DNA from: Halolamina sediminis
GTDB lineage: Archaea > Halobacteriota > Halobacteria > Halobacteriales > Haloferacaceae
NCBI RefSeq assembly: GCF_001282785.1
Contig: NZ_CVUA01000001.1
Coordinates: forward strand, 248,001-312,000
DNA: 64,000 bases
Direction of reading: 5' to 3'
Shown here: positions 35,157 through 43,983 of the stretch, piece after piece
How positions within the stretch are numbered: the first letter of the stretch is position 1
How the letters are laid out: each line of letters starts with the position of its first letter
Translations under genes and position numbers: made by a program
The notes under the pieces: generated by a model
The model's database searches: none
Seen by the model: the letters and a program-made list of their open reading frames with translations, nothing else
Told to the model about the DNA's origin: nothing

Positions 35157-36158
35157 ATGGCGGCGATTCAGGTCGATGGCCTCACCAAGCGCTTCGACGA
35201 GACGGTCGCGGTGGACGGCCTCTCGTTCACCGTCGAGGACGGGGAACTGTTCGGCTTGCTCGGCCCCAACGGCGCGGGCAAGTCGACGCTGATCAACATG
35301 CTCGTGACGCTGCTCGGGCCCACCGAGGGGACAGCGACCGTCGACGGGCACGACATCGTCGACGACACCGCGGCGGTCCGCAACAGCATCGGGATCGTGT
35401 TTCAGGAGCAGGCGCTCGACGAGGAGCTCACCGGCGCGGAGAACCTCGCCTTCCACTCCCGGCTGTACGGGCAGTCCGCGAGCGAGCGCGAGGAGCGCAT
35501 CGACGAGATCCTCGATCTCGTGGGGCTCGAGGACGAACGAGACGACCCCGTGGGCACCTACTCCGGCGGCATGAAGCGGCGGCTGGAGATCGGCCGCGGG
35601 CTGCTCCACGAGCCGGCCGTGCTGTTCCTCGACGAGCCGACCACGGGACTCGACGCGCGGACGCGCCGTGACTCCTGGGAGTACATCCGCCGGCTCAACG
35701 AGGAGGCCGGCGTCTCGGTCGTGCTGACGACCCACTACATCGAGGAGGCCGAACAGCTCTGTGACCGCGTCGCGGTCGTCGACGACGGCGATATCGCCGC
35801 GATCGACTCGCCGGACGCGCTCACCGAGTCGATCGGCGGCGACGTGGTCAGCCTCGAACTCGACGGACGGACGGACGCGCTTCGGGACCGACTCGCGGCG
35901 CAGTCGTGGGTGTCTGAGTTCTCGGCCGACGACGGCGGCCTGCGGATCACGGTCGATCACGGCCGGCAGCGCATCGCGGATCTCGTCCGGCTGGCCGACG
36001 ACGCCGGCGTCCCGGTCACTGCCGTCGACGTGCGCGAACCAAACCTCGAAACGGCGTTCCTCTCGCTCACGGGGGCGACGATGGCCGAGCGCGAGGCCGA
36101 CGGCACGGCGTCGGACGACGGGGAGGCGGTCGTCGGCACCGCCGGGGGTGACCGATGA
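35157..36158 (+). CDS. DrrA-type ABC transporter ATP-binding protein
   Basis: 333 residues from ATG 35157 (directly before the conserved IQVDGLTKRF strand). Walker A GPNGAGKST, Q-loop VFQEQAL, signature YSGGMKRRLEIGRGL, Walker B VLFLDEPTTGLD and the H-loop TTHYIEEAEQL are intact. A C-terminal DUF4162-like domain (about residues 230-310) marks it as the daunorubicin-resistance (DrrA) type of exporter ATPase. It is coupled to the permease by an ATGA overlap. The cargo (drug, lipid or polysaccharide) cannot be deduced. TTTATT lies 13 bp upstream of the ATG, so the true start of transcription may be close to or upstream of it. Confidence 0.92.
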   Translation: MAAIQVDGLTKRFDETVAVDGLSFTVEDGELFGLLGPNGAGKSTLINMLVTLLGPTEGTATVDGHDIVDDTAAVRNSIGIVFQEQALDEELTGAENLAFHSRLYGQSASEREERIDEILDLVGLEDERDDPVGTYSGGMKRRLEIGRGLLHEPAVLFLDEPTTGLDARTRRDSWEYIRRLNEEAGVSVVLTTHYIEEAEQLCDRVAVVDDGDIAAIDSPDALTESIGGDVVSLELDGRTDALRDRLAAQSWVSEFSADDGGLRITVDHGRQRIADLVRLADDAGVPVTAVDVREPNLETAFLSLTGATMAEREADGTASDDGEAVVGTAGGDR

Positions 36159-36925
36159 GGCGCGTCGGCCCGCTGGCGATCTACGCGCTCTGGCTCCGGG
36201 ACGTGAAGCGCTTCGCCCGGACGCCCTCACGGATCGTCGGCTCGATCGCGATGCCGCTGCTGTTTCTCGTCTTCCTCGGCTTCGGCTTCAGCGGCGCGGC
36301 GATCCCCGGGCTGCCCGAGGGCGTCGACTACCTCCAGTACCTCGTCCCCGGGATGGTCGGGTTCACGATGCTGTTCGGCGCCTCCTTCGCCGGCATGTCG
36401 ATCCTCGCGGACCAGGAGGTCGGTTTCCTGAAGGAGATCCTCGTCGCGCCCGTCAGCCGCACGTCGATCGTGCTCGGGCGGATCGCCGGCGGCTCGACGA
36501 CCGCGCTGGTGCAGGCGGCGCTGATCCTCCTGCTGTCGATCCCGCTGGGGTTCGAGATCCGGAGCCTGCTCGCCCTGCCGATGGCGGTCGTCGTGCTGCT
36601 GTTGATCGCGACCACGTTCGTCGGCTTCGGCGTCGCGCTGGCGTCGCAGTTCAGCGACAGCGAGGGGTTCGGGCTGGTCGTCCAGTTCGTGATCTTCCCG
36701 ATCTTCTTCCTCTCGGGCGCGATCTACCCGCTATCGAGCCTCCCCGACGCAGTTGGAGCGATCGCGCTCGCGAACCCGCTGACCTACGGCGTCGACGGGC
36801 TCCGGGCGGTGCTGGTGGGGAGCTCGCGGTTCCCGCTCGCGCTCGACCTCGGCGCGCTCGTCGTCTCCTCGATCGTCACCGTCGCGCTCGGCACCTACCT
36901 GTTCGAGCGCGTCGAGGCCGTGTAG
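36155..36925 (+). CDS. ABC-2 type transporter permease (DrrB-like)
   Basis: 256 residues, six membrane spans, with the DrrB pattern (WLRDVKRFARTPSRIVGSIAMP, LKEILVAPVSRTSIVLGRIAGG coupling loop, FLSGAIYPLSSLP between spans 5 and 6). ATG overlaps the ATPase stop. It forms the membrane part of the exporter with the preceding gene. Confidence 0.92.
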   Translation: MRRVGPLAIYALWLRDVKRFARTPSRIVGSIAMPLLFLVFLGFGFSGAAIPGLPEGVDYLQYLVPGMVGFTMLFGASFAGMSILADQEVGFLKEILVAPVSRTSIVLGRIAGGSTTALVQAALILLLSIPLGFEIRSLLALPMAVVVLLLIATTFVGFGVALASQFSDSEGFGLVVQFVIFPIFFLSGAIYPLSSLPDAVGAIALANPLTYGVDGLRAVLVGSSRFPLALDLGALVVSSIVTVALGTYLFERVEAV

Positions 36926-36971
36926 ATGGGGTGACCAGTCGTTTTACTTGCGGTCGCACAGTACGTTTCCC

Positions 36972-38141
36972 ATGGCGAGCTTCCAGATCGGGCGGATCTA
37001 CGGAATCCCGATCAAGATCGACGTGACGTTCCTGCTGGTGCTCCCGCTGTTCGCGTGGGTGATCGGCTCACAGGTCGAGTTCTGGGTCGAGATACTCGGC
37101 ATCCTCCCGACGGACGTGCCAGGGACGGCGCCCCTGACCGAGGGGAACACGCCCTGGATACTGGGGTCGGCGTCGGCGATCGGCCTGTTCGTGGGCGTAC
37201 TGCTGCACGAACTGGGTCACTCGCTGGTCGCGATGCGCTACGGGTTCGAGATCGACTCCATCAAGCTCTGGCTGCTGGGCGGGGTCGCCCAGTTCACCGA
37301 GATGCCCGAGGACTGGAAACAGGAGTTCTCGGTCGCCGTTGCGGGGCCGATCGTGAGCGTCGGCGTCGGCGTGCTCTCCTACGCGGCGTTCGTCGCGACA
37401 CCCGGGAGCCTCCCCGCCGTCCAGTTCGTGTTCGGCTACCTCGCGCTGGTGAACGTCATGCTCGCGGCGTTCAACATGCTGCCGGGGTTCCCGATGGACG
37501 GCGGGCGCGTGCTGCGGGCGCTGCTCGCGCGGAACCGCTCGCACGTCCGCGCGACCCAGATCGCGGCGACCGTCGGCAAGGGGTTCGCGATCCTGCTGGG
37601 GTTCATCGGACTGCTCCGGTTCGACCTGATCTTCGTCGCGATCGCCTTCTTCATCTACATGGGCGCCTCCAGCGAGGCCCAGCGCACCGTGGTGAAGGCG
37701 GCGTTCGAGGGCGTGACCGTTCGGGAGATCATGACGCCCGCCGCGGAGCTCCAGACCGTCGACGAGGAGACCACCGTCGCCGAACTCATCCAGCGCATGC
37801 TCCGGGAGCGCCACGTCGGCTACCCCGTGCTGCGCAACGGGGAGTTCGTCGGCATGGTCACGCTCGACGACACCAAATCCGTCCCCGAAGTCGAGCGTGA
37901 CGCCTACCTCGTCGAGGACGTGATGAACTACGACGTCCCCACGCTCTCCCCCGACAGCGAACTGATGGACGCGCTCGACGCCATCCAGGCCCACCGCACG
38001 GGCCGGCTCCCCGTCGCCGACGAGGACGGGAACCTCGTCGGCCTGCTCTCCCAGACCGACCTCGTGATGGCGTTCAACATCTCCCAGAGTAGCGGCGGGC
38101 TCGCCGGGCTGGGCGGGCAGGGACTCCCCCGACAGCCGTAG
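36972..38141 (+). CDS. Site-2 protease family metalloprotease with two CBS domains
   Basis: 389 residues. Membrane spans enclose the zinc motif LLHELGHSL (about residue 78) and the third-ligand motif NMLPGFPMDGGRVLRAL (about 170), typical of S2P/SpoIVFB-like intramembrane proteases. Two CBS domains (about residues 250-375, EIMTPAAELQTV and DVMNYDVPTLSP) follow and probably sense nucleotides. It may cleave membrane-anchored regulators within the bilayer; no target is encoded next to it. ATG 36972 starts right at the conserved ASFQIGRIYGIPI segment. Confidence 0.93.
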   Translation: MASFQIGRIYGIPIKIDVTFLLVLPLFAWVIGSQVEFWVEILGILPTDVPGTAPLTEGNTPWILGSASAIGLFVGVLLHELGHSLVAMRYGFEIDSIKLWLLGGVAQFTEMPEDWKQEFSVAVAGPIVSVGVGVLSYAAFVATPGSLPAVQFVFGYLALVNVMLAAFNMLPGFPMDGGRVLRALLARNRSHVRATQIAATVGKGFAILLGFIGLLRFDLIFVAIAFFIYMGASSEAQRTVVKAAFEGVTVREIMTPAAELQTVDEETTVAELIQRMLRERHVGYPVLRNGEFVGMVTLDDTKSVPEVERDAYLVEDVMNYDVPTLSPDSELMDALDAIQAHRTGRLPVADEDGNLVGLLSQTDLVMAFNISQSSGGLAGLGGQGLPRQP

Positions 38142-38212
38142 ATCGAACGGGAATCGGCTGTTCCCCGAACGGACGCGTTTTTACGCGCTGGCCGGCTACA
38201 CTCCCGTAATCG

Positions 38213-39178
38213 ATGACTTTCGAAGATCTACCGACCACGCCCCGGTCGGAGGAGCTCCTCGACAAGGCGTTCTCCCGGGCGTCGCGGACGGGGCGGGCGA
38301 AAGACCCCTACGAGGCACAGGAAGCGATGCTGCGAACGGCGGGGAACATCCTCTCGGACAACCTCCAGAACGTCGCGGGCGCCTGGCCCGACTTCGACTA
38401 CGTCGACCCGTTCTACTACGAGCTCGCCGACGCGATCGTCGACGTGGACCGGCTGCGACAGGCGCTGAGCGAGGTGACGTGGGCCGGCAACCAGATCGAG
38501 CAGCTCCGCGACGAGTACGCCTCGAAGATCCGCAACAGCGACACCGACACCGCCCGCAAGCACCGCAAGCAGGCGTTCGCTCGCATGGCCGACATCGTCG
38601 AGGAGATCGAGGACGACCTGCTCGTCGTCGGCGAGGCCCGGGACGAACTCAAGACGCTGCCGGACATCCGCCCCGACGAGCCCGCGATCGTCGTCGCGGG
38701 CTACCCCAACGTGGGGAAGTCCTCCTTCGTCAACGCGGTGACCAACGCGAGCAACGCGATCGAGTCATACCCGTTCACGACGACGGCGGTCCACGTCGGC
38801 CACTTCGAGCGTGACCACATTCGCTACCAGATCGTCGACACGCCGGGGCTGCTCGACCGCCCCGAAGCGGAGCGCAACGATATCGAGGCCCAGGCCGTCT
38901 CCGCGCTGCGACACCTCGCCGACGCCGTGCTGTTCGTCGTCGACGCCTCCGGGAACTGCGGCTACCCGCTGGACGCCCAGCTCGAACTGCGGAACGAACT
39001 CGACGAGCGATTCGACGCGCCGGTCGTCACCGTCTGCAACAAGTCCGACGTGTCGACCGACGTGGACGCCGACGCCTACATGAGCGTGGCCGAGAGCGAG
39101 AACGTCGAGGGCGTGCTCGACACGATCGTCGCAGCCGTCGACTGGGAGCCCGACATCCCGCCCTCGCGCAACGCCTGA
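38213..39178 (+). CDS. NOG1-family GTPase
   Basis: 321 residues. An N-terminal helical NOG1 domain (residues 1-150, MTFEDLPTTPRSEELLDKAF) precedes the G domain: G1 GYPNVGKSSF (about 164), G2-region SYPFTTTAVHVG, G3 DTPGLLDRP and G4 NKSD. NOG1 GTPases act in large-subunit ribosome biogenesis. The gene's last 103 bp overlap the 3' end of the convergent DUF389 gene, so the C-terminal residues (AESENVEGVLDTIVAAVDWE) are encoded opposite another protein's tail. Confidence 0.93.
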   Translation: MTFEDLPTTPRSEELLDKAFSRASRTGRAKDPYEAQEAMLRTAGNILSDNLQNVAGAWPDFDYVDPFYYELADAIVDVDRLRQALSEVTWAGNQIEQLRDEYASKIRNSDTDTARKHRKQAFARMADIVEEIEDDLLVVGEARDELKTLPDIRPDEPAIVVAGYPNVGKSSFVNAVTNASNAIESYPFTTTAVHVGHFERDHIRYQIVDTPGLLDRPEAERNDIEAQAVSALRHLADAVLFVVDASGNCGYPLDAQLELRNELDERFDAPVVTVCNKSDVSTDVDADAYMSVAESENVEGVLDTIVAAVDWEPDIPPSRNA

Positions 39179-40512
39179 GCCGTCCCCGAGCCGTCGCCGC
39201 CCGCCGTCTCGACGGCGGTGTACCGCACCGCGACTTCGACGTTCTCCCCGCTGCTGAGGCCGAACGGTCCGCCGTTGATGTCCTCGATTCTGTCGGCCAG
39301 TCGACCGGCCAACGCCGGCGGCTCCTCACCCGGCGGGTGGCCGACAGTCACCACCACCCGCTCGGGGCTGCGGAACGGGAACGCGGCGCCGTGTTCCACC
39401 TCGAAGCCGATCAGCGACAGCGACGGCTCCCCCGAAAGCAGCGACTCGGTCTCTGCGCGGGCGTCGTCCGCGAACGCTGCGCGCTGGGTGGAGGCGTACG
39501 TCGCGCCCGTGAGCACCGTCGAGAGGATCAGTACCGTGACCGCCAGCGCGCCGATGCGTTTGGCGGTGTCCTTCCGAGCCTCCCCCACGTCGAACCACTG
39601 CTCGGGCTGGTACCCCTGGTACCAGAACACCGCCAGCGCGACGAGGTTGATCGAGAGGAAGTTCACCGCGACCAGCACCGCCGAGCCGACGACGGCGCCC
39701 GGCCGCCCCCACGCGACCCCGATCCCGACGACCGCGGTCGGCGGCACCAGCGCCGCGGCGATCATCACGCCGACCAGCGCCGAGGAGACCCCCGAGGACA
39801 GCGAGAGCGCGCCCGCGATCCCGGCCGCCAGCGCGACCACCAGCGACGGGACGCCCGGCGAGAGCCGCTCCCGGACCTCGCCGATCGCGAGCACCTCGTT
39901 CGTCCCCAGCGGGACGACGTTCCCGAACCGCAACAGCCCCGCGAATGCGGCCGCGCTCGCGACCGCGAGCAGCGCGCCCGCCGCTTGGAGCTTGATCCCG
40001 CGCACGAACAACTCGTGGTCGTCGACGACCGAGCCGACGCTTGTGGCCATCGCTGGCCCGATCAGCGGCGCGATCACCATCGAGCCGACGACGACCGCCG
40101 CCGAGTCGAGCAACAGCCCCGCGGTCGCGACGATGGCGCTGATCGCGGTCATCACGAGGAACGGCACCCAGTCCGGCGCGAGGTCGGCCGCACGCGTGAC
40201 TAGCTCGTCGCGGGCGATGCGTTCGCCCTCCTCGCCCTCGGTCCACTCCTTCTCCAACTGGTCGTAGCGCTCGGAGACAACCGTCTCGGCGTCGAGCACG
40301 ACCGTGTATGCCTCGCGGTCGATGCCCGTCTCCTCTCTGAGCTGATCCAGGATCGGCTCGACGGCGTTGGTCGGCAGCGGGAACGAGACGACGCCGGTGT
40401 AGCGCCGGCCGCTGGTCTCGTCCGACAGCGCGTAGTCGATCCCGTTCTCGTCCAGCACCGAGAGCACGGCCTCCCGCTTCCCGGCGGGGATCATCACCTG
40501 TACGAGTCGCAC
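39076..40512 (-). CDS. TIGR00341/DUF389 family membrane protein
   Basis: 478 residues. An N-terminal ferredoxin-like cytosolic domain (MRLVQVMIPAGKREAVLSVL, residues 1-85) and an acidic linker are followed by about eight membrane spans with the DUF389 signature MVIAPLIGPAMATSVGSVV and MIAAALVPPTAVVGIGVAWG. A soluble C-terminal domain of about 150 residues follows. The function of DUF389 proteins is unknown. The last 34 residues (rich in Ser/Thr/Ala) lie opposite the NOG1 coding sequence and look like a low-constraint tail. The true functional C-terminus may be earlier, near VAVRYTAVE. Confidence 0.88.
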   Translation of the reverse strand: MRLVQVMIPAGKREAVLSVLDENGIDYALSDETSGRRYTGVVSFPLPTNAVEPILDQLREETGIDREAYTVVLDAETVVSERYDQLEKEWTEGEEGERIARDELVTRAADLAPDWVPFLVMTAISAIVATAGLLLDSAAVVVGSMVIAPLIGPAMATSVGSVVDDHELFVRGIKLQAAGALLAVASAAAFAGLLRFGNVVPLGTNEVLAIGEVRERLSPGVPSLVVALAAGIAGALSLSSGVSSALVGVMIAAALVPPTAVVGIGVAWGRPGAVVGSAVLVAVNFLSINLVALAVFWYQGYQPEQWFDVGEARKDTAKRIGALAVTVLILSTVLTGATYASTQRAAFADDARAETESLLSGEPSLSLIGFEVEHGAAFPFRSPERVVVTVGHPPGEEPPALAGRLADRIEDINGGPFGLSSGENVEVAVRYTAVETAGGDGSGTAQALREGGMSGSQSTAATIVSSTPSTFSLSATLM

Positions 40513-40646
40513 AGGCGTGCCTCTCGCGGACCGGGCAAATAGCCGGCGGTGGCGCCGACCGGTAGCTTCGCTATCGCACTCTCTGGTTTATTATCCCGTC
40601 CCTTCGACCCGTGAGCGTTAACCCCGGCAGGCGGCTACCGACGGCC

Positions 40647-41270
40647 ATGCCTTTCGAGAACCGGCCGGACCGCGGGGACGAGGTCGTCCTCGTCGGGCGG
40701 TCGAACGTCGGGAAGTCAACGCTGATGCGGGAGCTGACGGGTCACAAGTTCGATACGGGCGGGAAGCCGGGGGTGACCCGCCAGCCCAACCACTACGACT
40801 GGGCGGGACAGGACTTCATGTTCACCGACCTGCCCGGGTTCGGGTTCATGTCCGGCGTCGACGAACAGCAGCGCGAGCAGATCAAGACTGACGTGGTGCG
40901 TTACGTTGAGGAGAACGCCGAGGACATCCTCGCGGGCGTGCTGGTCGTCGACGGGAAGGCGGTGATCGACATCATCGACCGCCATCAGGAGAAGGGCGAC
41001 ATCCCCCACGACGTGGAGATGTTCCACTTCCTGCAGGACGTCGACGTCGACCCGATCGTCGCGGTCAACAAGATGGACAAGGTCGACGACCGCGACGAGC
41101 GGCTGGACGACCTCTGTGACCGGCTCGGGCTGTTCCCGCCGTGGCAACAGTATCAAGAGACGATCTGTCCGATCACCGCAAAGACCGGCAGCATCGAGCC
41201 GCTTACGGAGGCGCTGGGCCAGCGGTTCCGCGAGGCCAAGCGCGACGAGCTCCTGCAGTTCGTCAGCTGA
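40647..41270 (+). CDS. engB: GTP-binding protein EngB/YihA family
   Basis: 207 residues from ATG 40647 (directly before [17 protein letters not shown]). G1 [10 protein letters not shown]3 DLPGFGFM, G4 NKMD and the switch region [12 protein letters not shown] are all present. EngB acts in ribosome assembly in bacteria and is conserved in archaea. A longer in-frame extension by 12 residues lacks conservation. A promoter-like TTATTATCC lies about 55 bp upstream. mutS follows after 55 bp. Confidence 0.93.
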   Translation: MPFENRPDRGDEVVLVGRSNVGKSTLMRELTGHKFDTGGKPGVTRQPNHYDWAGQDFMFTDLPGFGFMSGVDEQQREQIKTDVVRYVEENAEDILAGVLVVDGKAVIDIIDRHQEKGDIPHDVEMFHFLQDVDVDPIVAVNKMDKVDDRDERLDDLCDRLGLFPPWQQYQETICPITAKTGSIEPLTEALGQRFREAKRDELLQFVS

Positions 41271-41325
41271 ACGTGGATCGACGCCTCGCGTAACGCTCTT
41301 CCGCTTCGGCACCCCTCTTTCGGCC

Positions 41326-43983
41326 ATGTCCCCGGTCGTCGGCCCCCCGTCGGAACTGGACGAGCGCCGGGACGAGCTCACGCCGATGCTCCAGCAGTAC
41401 GTGGATCGCTGCCGGGAGCACGACGACGCGCTCGTGCTGTTCCGAGTGGGGGATTTCTACAAGACGTTCTGTGAGATCGCCGAGGAGGTCGCCCGGACCT
41501 GCGAACTCACGATGATCGAGCGGGAGGACTCCACGGGCACCTACGACGCGGCGGGGATCCCCGTCGACAACGCCGCGGAGTACATCGAGCGCCTGCTCGA
41601 CGCCGGCCACCGCGTCGCGATCGCCGATCAGGTCGAGGACCCCAGCGAGACGAACGGGATCGTCGAGCGCGCGGTCACCCAGATCATCACGCCCGGTACC
41701 GTCGTCGACGACGAACTGCTGTCGCCCGATTCGACGTACGTCGCGAGCGTGGTCGGCGGCGAGAAGGAGTTCGCGGTCGCCAGCGTCGACGTGTCCACCG
41801 GCGAGTGCCGGGTCGCCCCCGCGCCCGACCCCGCGAGCGCCCGGGAGGAGGTGGCCCGCGTCGGTCCCGCGGAACTGCTCTCGGGGCCGGGCGCACCCGA
41901 TATCGATGCCCCCTGCCCGACGACCGACTGGGACGACGACGCCTTCGCCGCCGACGCGGCCCACGAAACCCTCTCAGCCTACGCCGATCCCGACCGCTTC
42001 GCCGGCGTCGAGACCCGCGCCGTGGGCGGGCTGCTCGCCTACGCCGAGTACACGCAGGGCGACGACGGCCCACTCTCCTACGTTTCCCGAATCCAGCGCT
42101 ACGACCCTGCGGACTGCCTGCGGCTGGACGCCGCCGCGCTGCGCAGCCTCGAACTGTTCGAGAACCGCGCCGGCGGCGATCGTGACGGCGACACGCTGTT
42201 CGAGACGGTGAACGAGACGGTCTGTGCGCTGGGGCGCCGCCGGCTGGCGTCGTGGCTCCGCCGCCCGCTGGTCGACCGCCGCGCGATCGAGGCCCGGCTC
42301 GACGCCGTCGAGGAGTTCTCGACGCGAACGCTGCTGCGTGAGGAACTGCGCGACGAACTCAGCGCCGCCTACGACCTCGAACGGCTGGTCTCGCGGGTCT
42401 CCCGCGAGCGAGCGAACGCGCGGGACCTGCGCTCGGTCGCGGGGACGCTCGCGATCGTCCCGGAGCTGAAAGCGGCGCTTTCGGACGCGGAATCTGACCG
42501 CCTACAGGAACTCCGCGACGGCCTCGACGAACTCGCCGAAACGCGGGAGCTGATCGAGAACGCGATCGCCGAGGACCCCCCACAGGAGATCACCGAGGGG
42601 GGCGTGATCGCCGAGGGCTTCGACGACGAACTCGACGAGGTGCGCGCGACCGAACGCGAGGGTCGCGAGTGGGTCGCCGACCTCGAAGCCAAGGAACGCG
42701 AACGGACGGGAATCGACAACCTCGAAGTCGGCCACAATCAGGTCCACGGCTACTACATCGAGGTGACCGACAGCCACCTCGACTCGGTGCCCGAGGAGTA
42801 CCGCCGGCGGCAGACGCTGAAGAACTCCGAGCGGTTCGTCACGCCCGAACTCCGCCGGCGCGAGGACGAGATTCTGGGCGCCGCCGAGCGTGCCGACGCG
42901 CTGGAGTACGACATCTTCCGCGAGGTCCGTGCGGAAGTCGCGGACGCTGCCGACCGCTTGCAGGCGCTCGCGGACGACCTCGCGGATCTGGACGCCCTCC
43001 TGTCGCTCGCGACGGTCGCGGTCGGCCCGGAGTTCTGCCGGCCGACGTTCCACGAGGGCGACGACCCGCTCCAGATCGAGGCCGGGCGCCATCCCGTGGT
43101 CGCACAGGCACAGGCGGAGTTCGTCCCCAACGACGCCGACCTCCCGGCCGGCAGCGTGGCGCTGATCACCGGCCCCAACATGAGCGGGAAGTCGACGTAC
43201 ATGCGGCAGGTCGGCCTGATCTGCGTGCTCGCGCAGGCGGGGGGGTTCGTCCCCGCCGAGTCCGCGAGCCTCCCCGTGCTCGACCGCGTGTTCACTCGCG
43301 TCGGCGCCAGCGACGACATCGCCGGCGGGCAGTCGACGTTCATGCGCGAGATGAGCGAGCTCACCGACATCCTCCACGACGCGACCGCGGACTCGCTGGT
43401 CCTGCTGGACGAGGTGGGTCGGGGTACGTCCACCGCTGACGGGCTCGCGATCGCCCGCGCGGCCACGGAGTTCCTCCACGACGAGGTGGGCGCCCGGACG
43501 CTGTTCGCGACCCACTACCACGACCTCACCGCGCTGGCCGACGAACGCGAGGAGGTGTTCAATCTCCACTTCACGGCAATCCGGGACGGCGACGACGTGA
43601 CGTTCCTCCACCGCGTCGACGAGGGGCCATCGTCCTCCTCCTACGGCGTCGAAGTCGCCCGGATGGCCGGCGTCCCGGCGGCAGTCGTCGAACGCTCGCG
43701 GGAGCTCGTGGAGGACGAGGAGACCACGGCGTCGGCCGACGCGGCCGAACCGACGCAGGCCGCCACGGACGGTGCCGGCGTCGATACCGCCGCCACGATC
43801 GACACCGACGATGCCGAACCATCCCCACCCCCGGGCCAGCAGACACTGCCCGGAACCGAATCTGAGGAGAGGACCGACGCCGACGAGATCGCGGCCGAAC
43901 TCCGCGACGTCGACCTCGCTCGGACCACTCCCATCGAGGCGCTGAACCGCCTACAGGAGCTCCAGGACCGTGTCTCGCGATGA
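41326..43983 (+). CDS. mutS: DNA mismatch repair protein MutS
   Basis: 885 residues, full length for MutS1. The N-terminal mismatch-recognition domain has FRVGDFYKTF (the bacterial F-x-E is here F-Y-K; the conserved FYETF region is altered to FYKTF). Connector, lever and clamp regions follow. The ATPase has GPNMSGKSTYM, a DEVGRGTSTADG Walker B and THYHDL. An acidic linker rich in Ala/Asp/Thr precedes the C-terminal segment. It binds mismatches and recruits MutL. The stop overlaps the mutL start (ATGA). Confidence 0.96.
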   Translation: MSPVVGPPSELDERRDELTPMLQQYVDRCREHDDALVLFRVGDFYKTFCEIAEEVARTCELTMIEREDSTGTYDAAGIPVDNAAEYIERLLDAGHRVAIADQVEDPSETNGIVERAVTQIITPGTVVDDELLSPDSTYVASVVGGEKEFAVASVDVSTGECRVAPAPDPASAREEVARVGPAELLSGPGAPDIDAPCPTTDWDDDAFAADAAHETLSAYADPDRFAGVETRAVGGLLAYAEYTQGDDGPLSYVSRIQRYDPADCLRLDAAALRSLELFENRAGGDRDGDTLFETVNETVCALGRRRLASWLRRPLVDRRAIEARLDAVEEFSTRTLLREELRDELSAAYDLERLVSRVSRERANARDLRSVAGTLAIVPELKAALSDAESDRLQELRDGLDELAETRELIENAIAEDPPQEITEGGVIAEGFDDELDEVRATEREGREWVADLEAKERERTGIDNLEVGHNQVHGYYIEVTDSHLDSVPEEYRRRQTLKNSERFVTPELRRREDEILGAAERADALEYDIFREVRAEVADAADRLQALADDLADLDALLSLATVAVGPEFCRPTFHEGDDPLQIEAGRHPVVAQAQAEFVPNDADLPAGSVALITGPNMSGKSTYMRQVGLICVLAQAGGFVPAESASLPVLDRVFTRVGASDDIAGGQSTFMREMSELTDILHDATADSLVLLDEVGRGTSTADGLAIARAATEFLHDEVGARTLFATHYHDLTALADEREEVFNLHFTAIRDGDDVTFLHRVDEGPSSSSYGVEVARMAGVPAAVVERSRELVEDEETTASADAAEPTQAATDGAGVDTAATIDTDDAEPSPPPGQQTLPGTESEERTDADEIAAELRDVDLARTTPIEALNRLQELQDRVSR

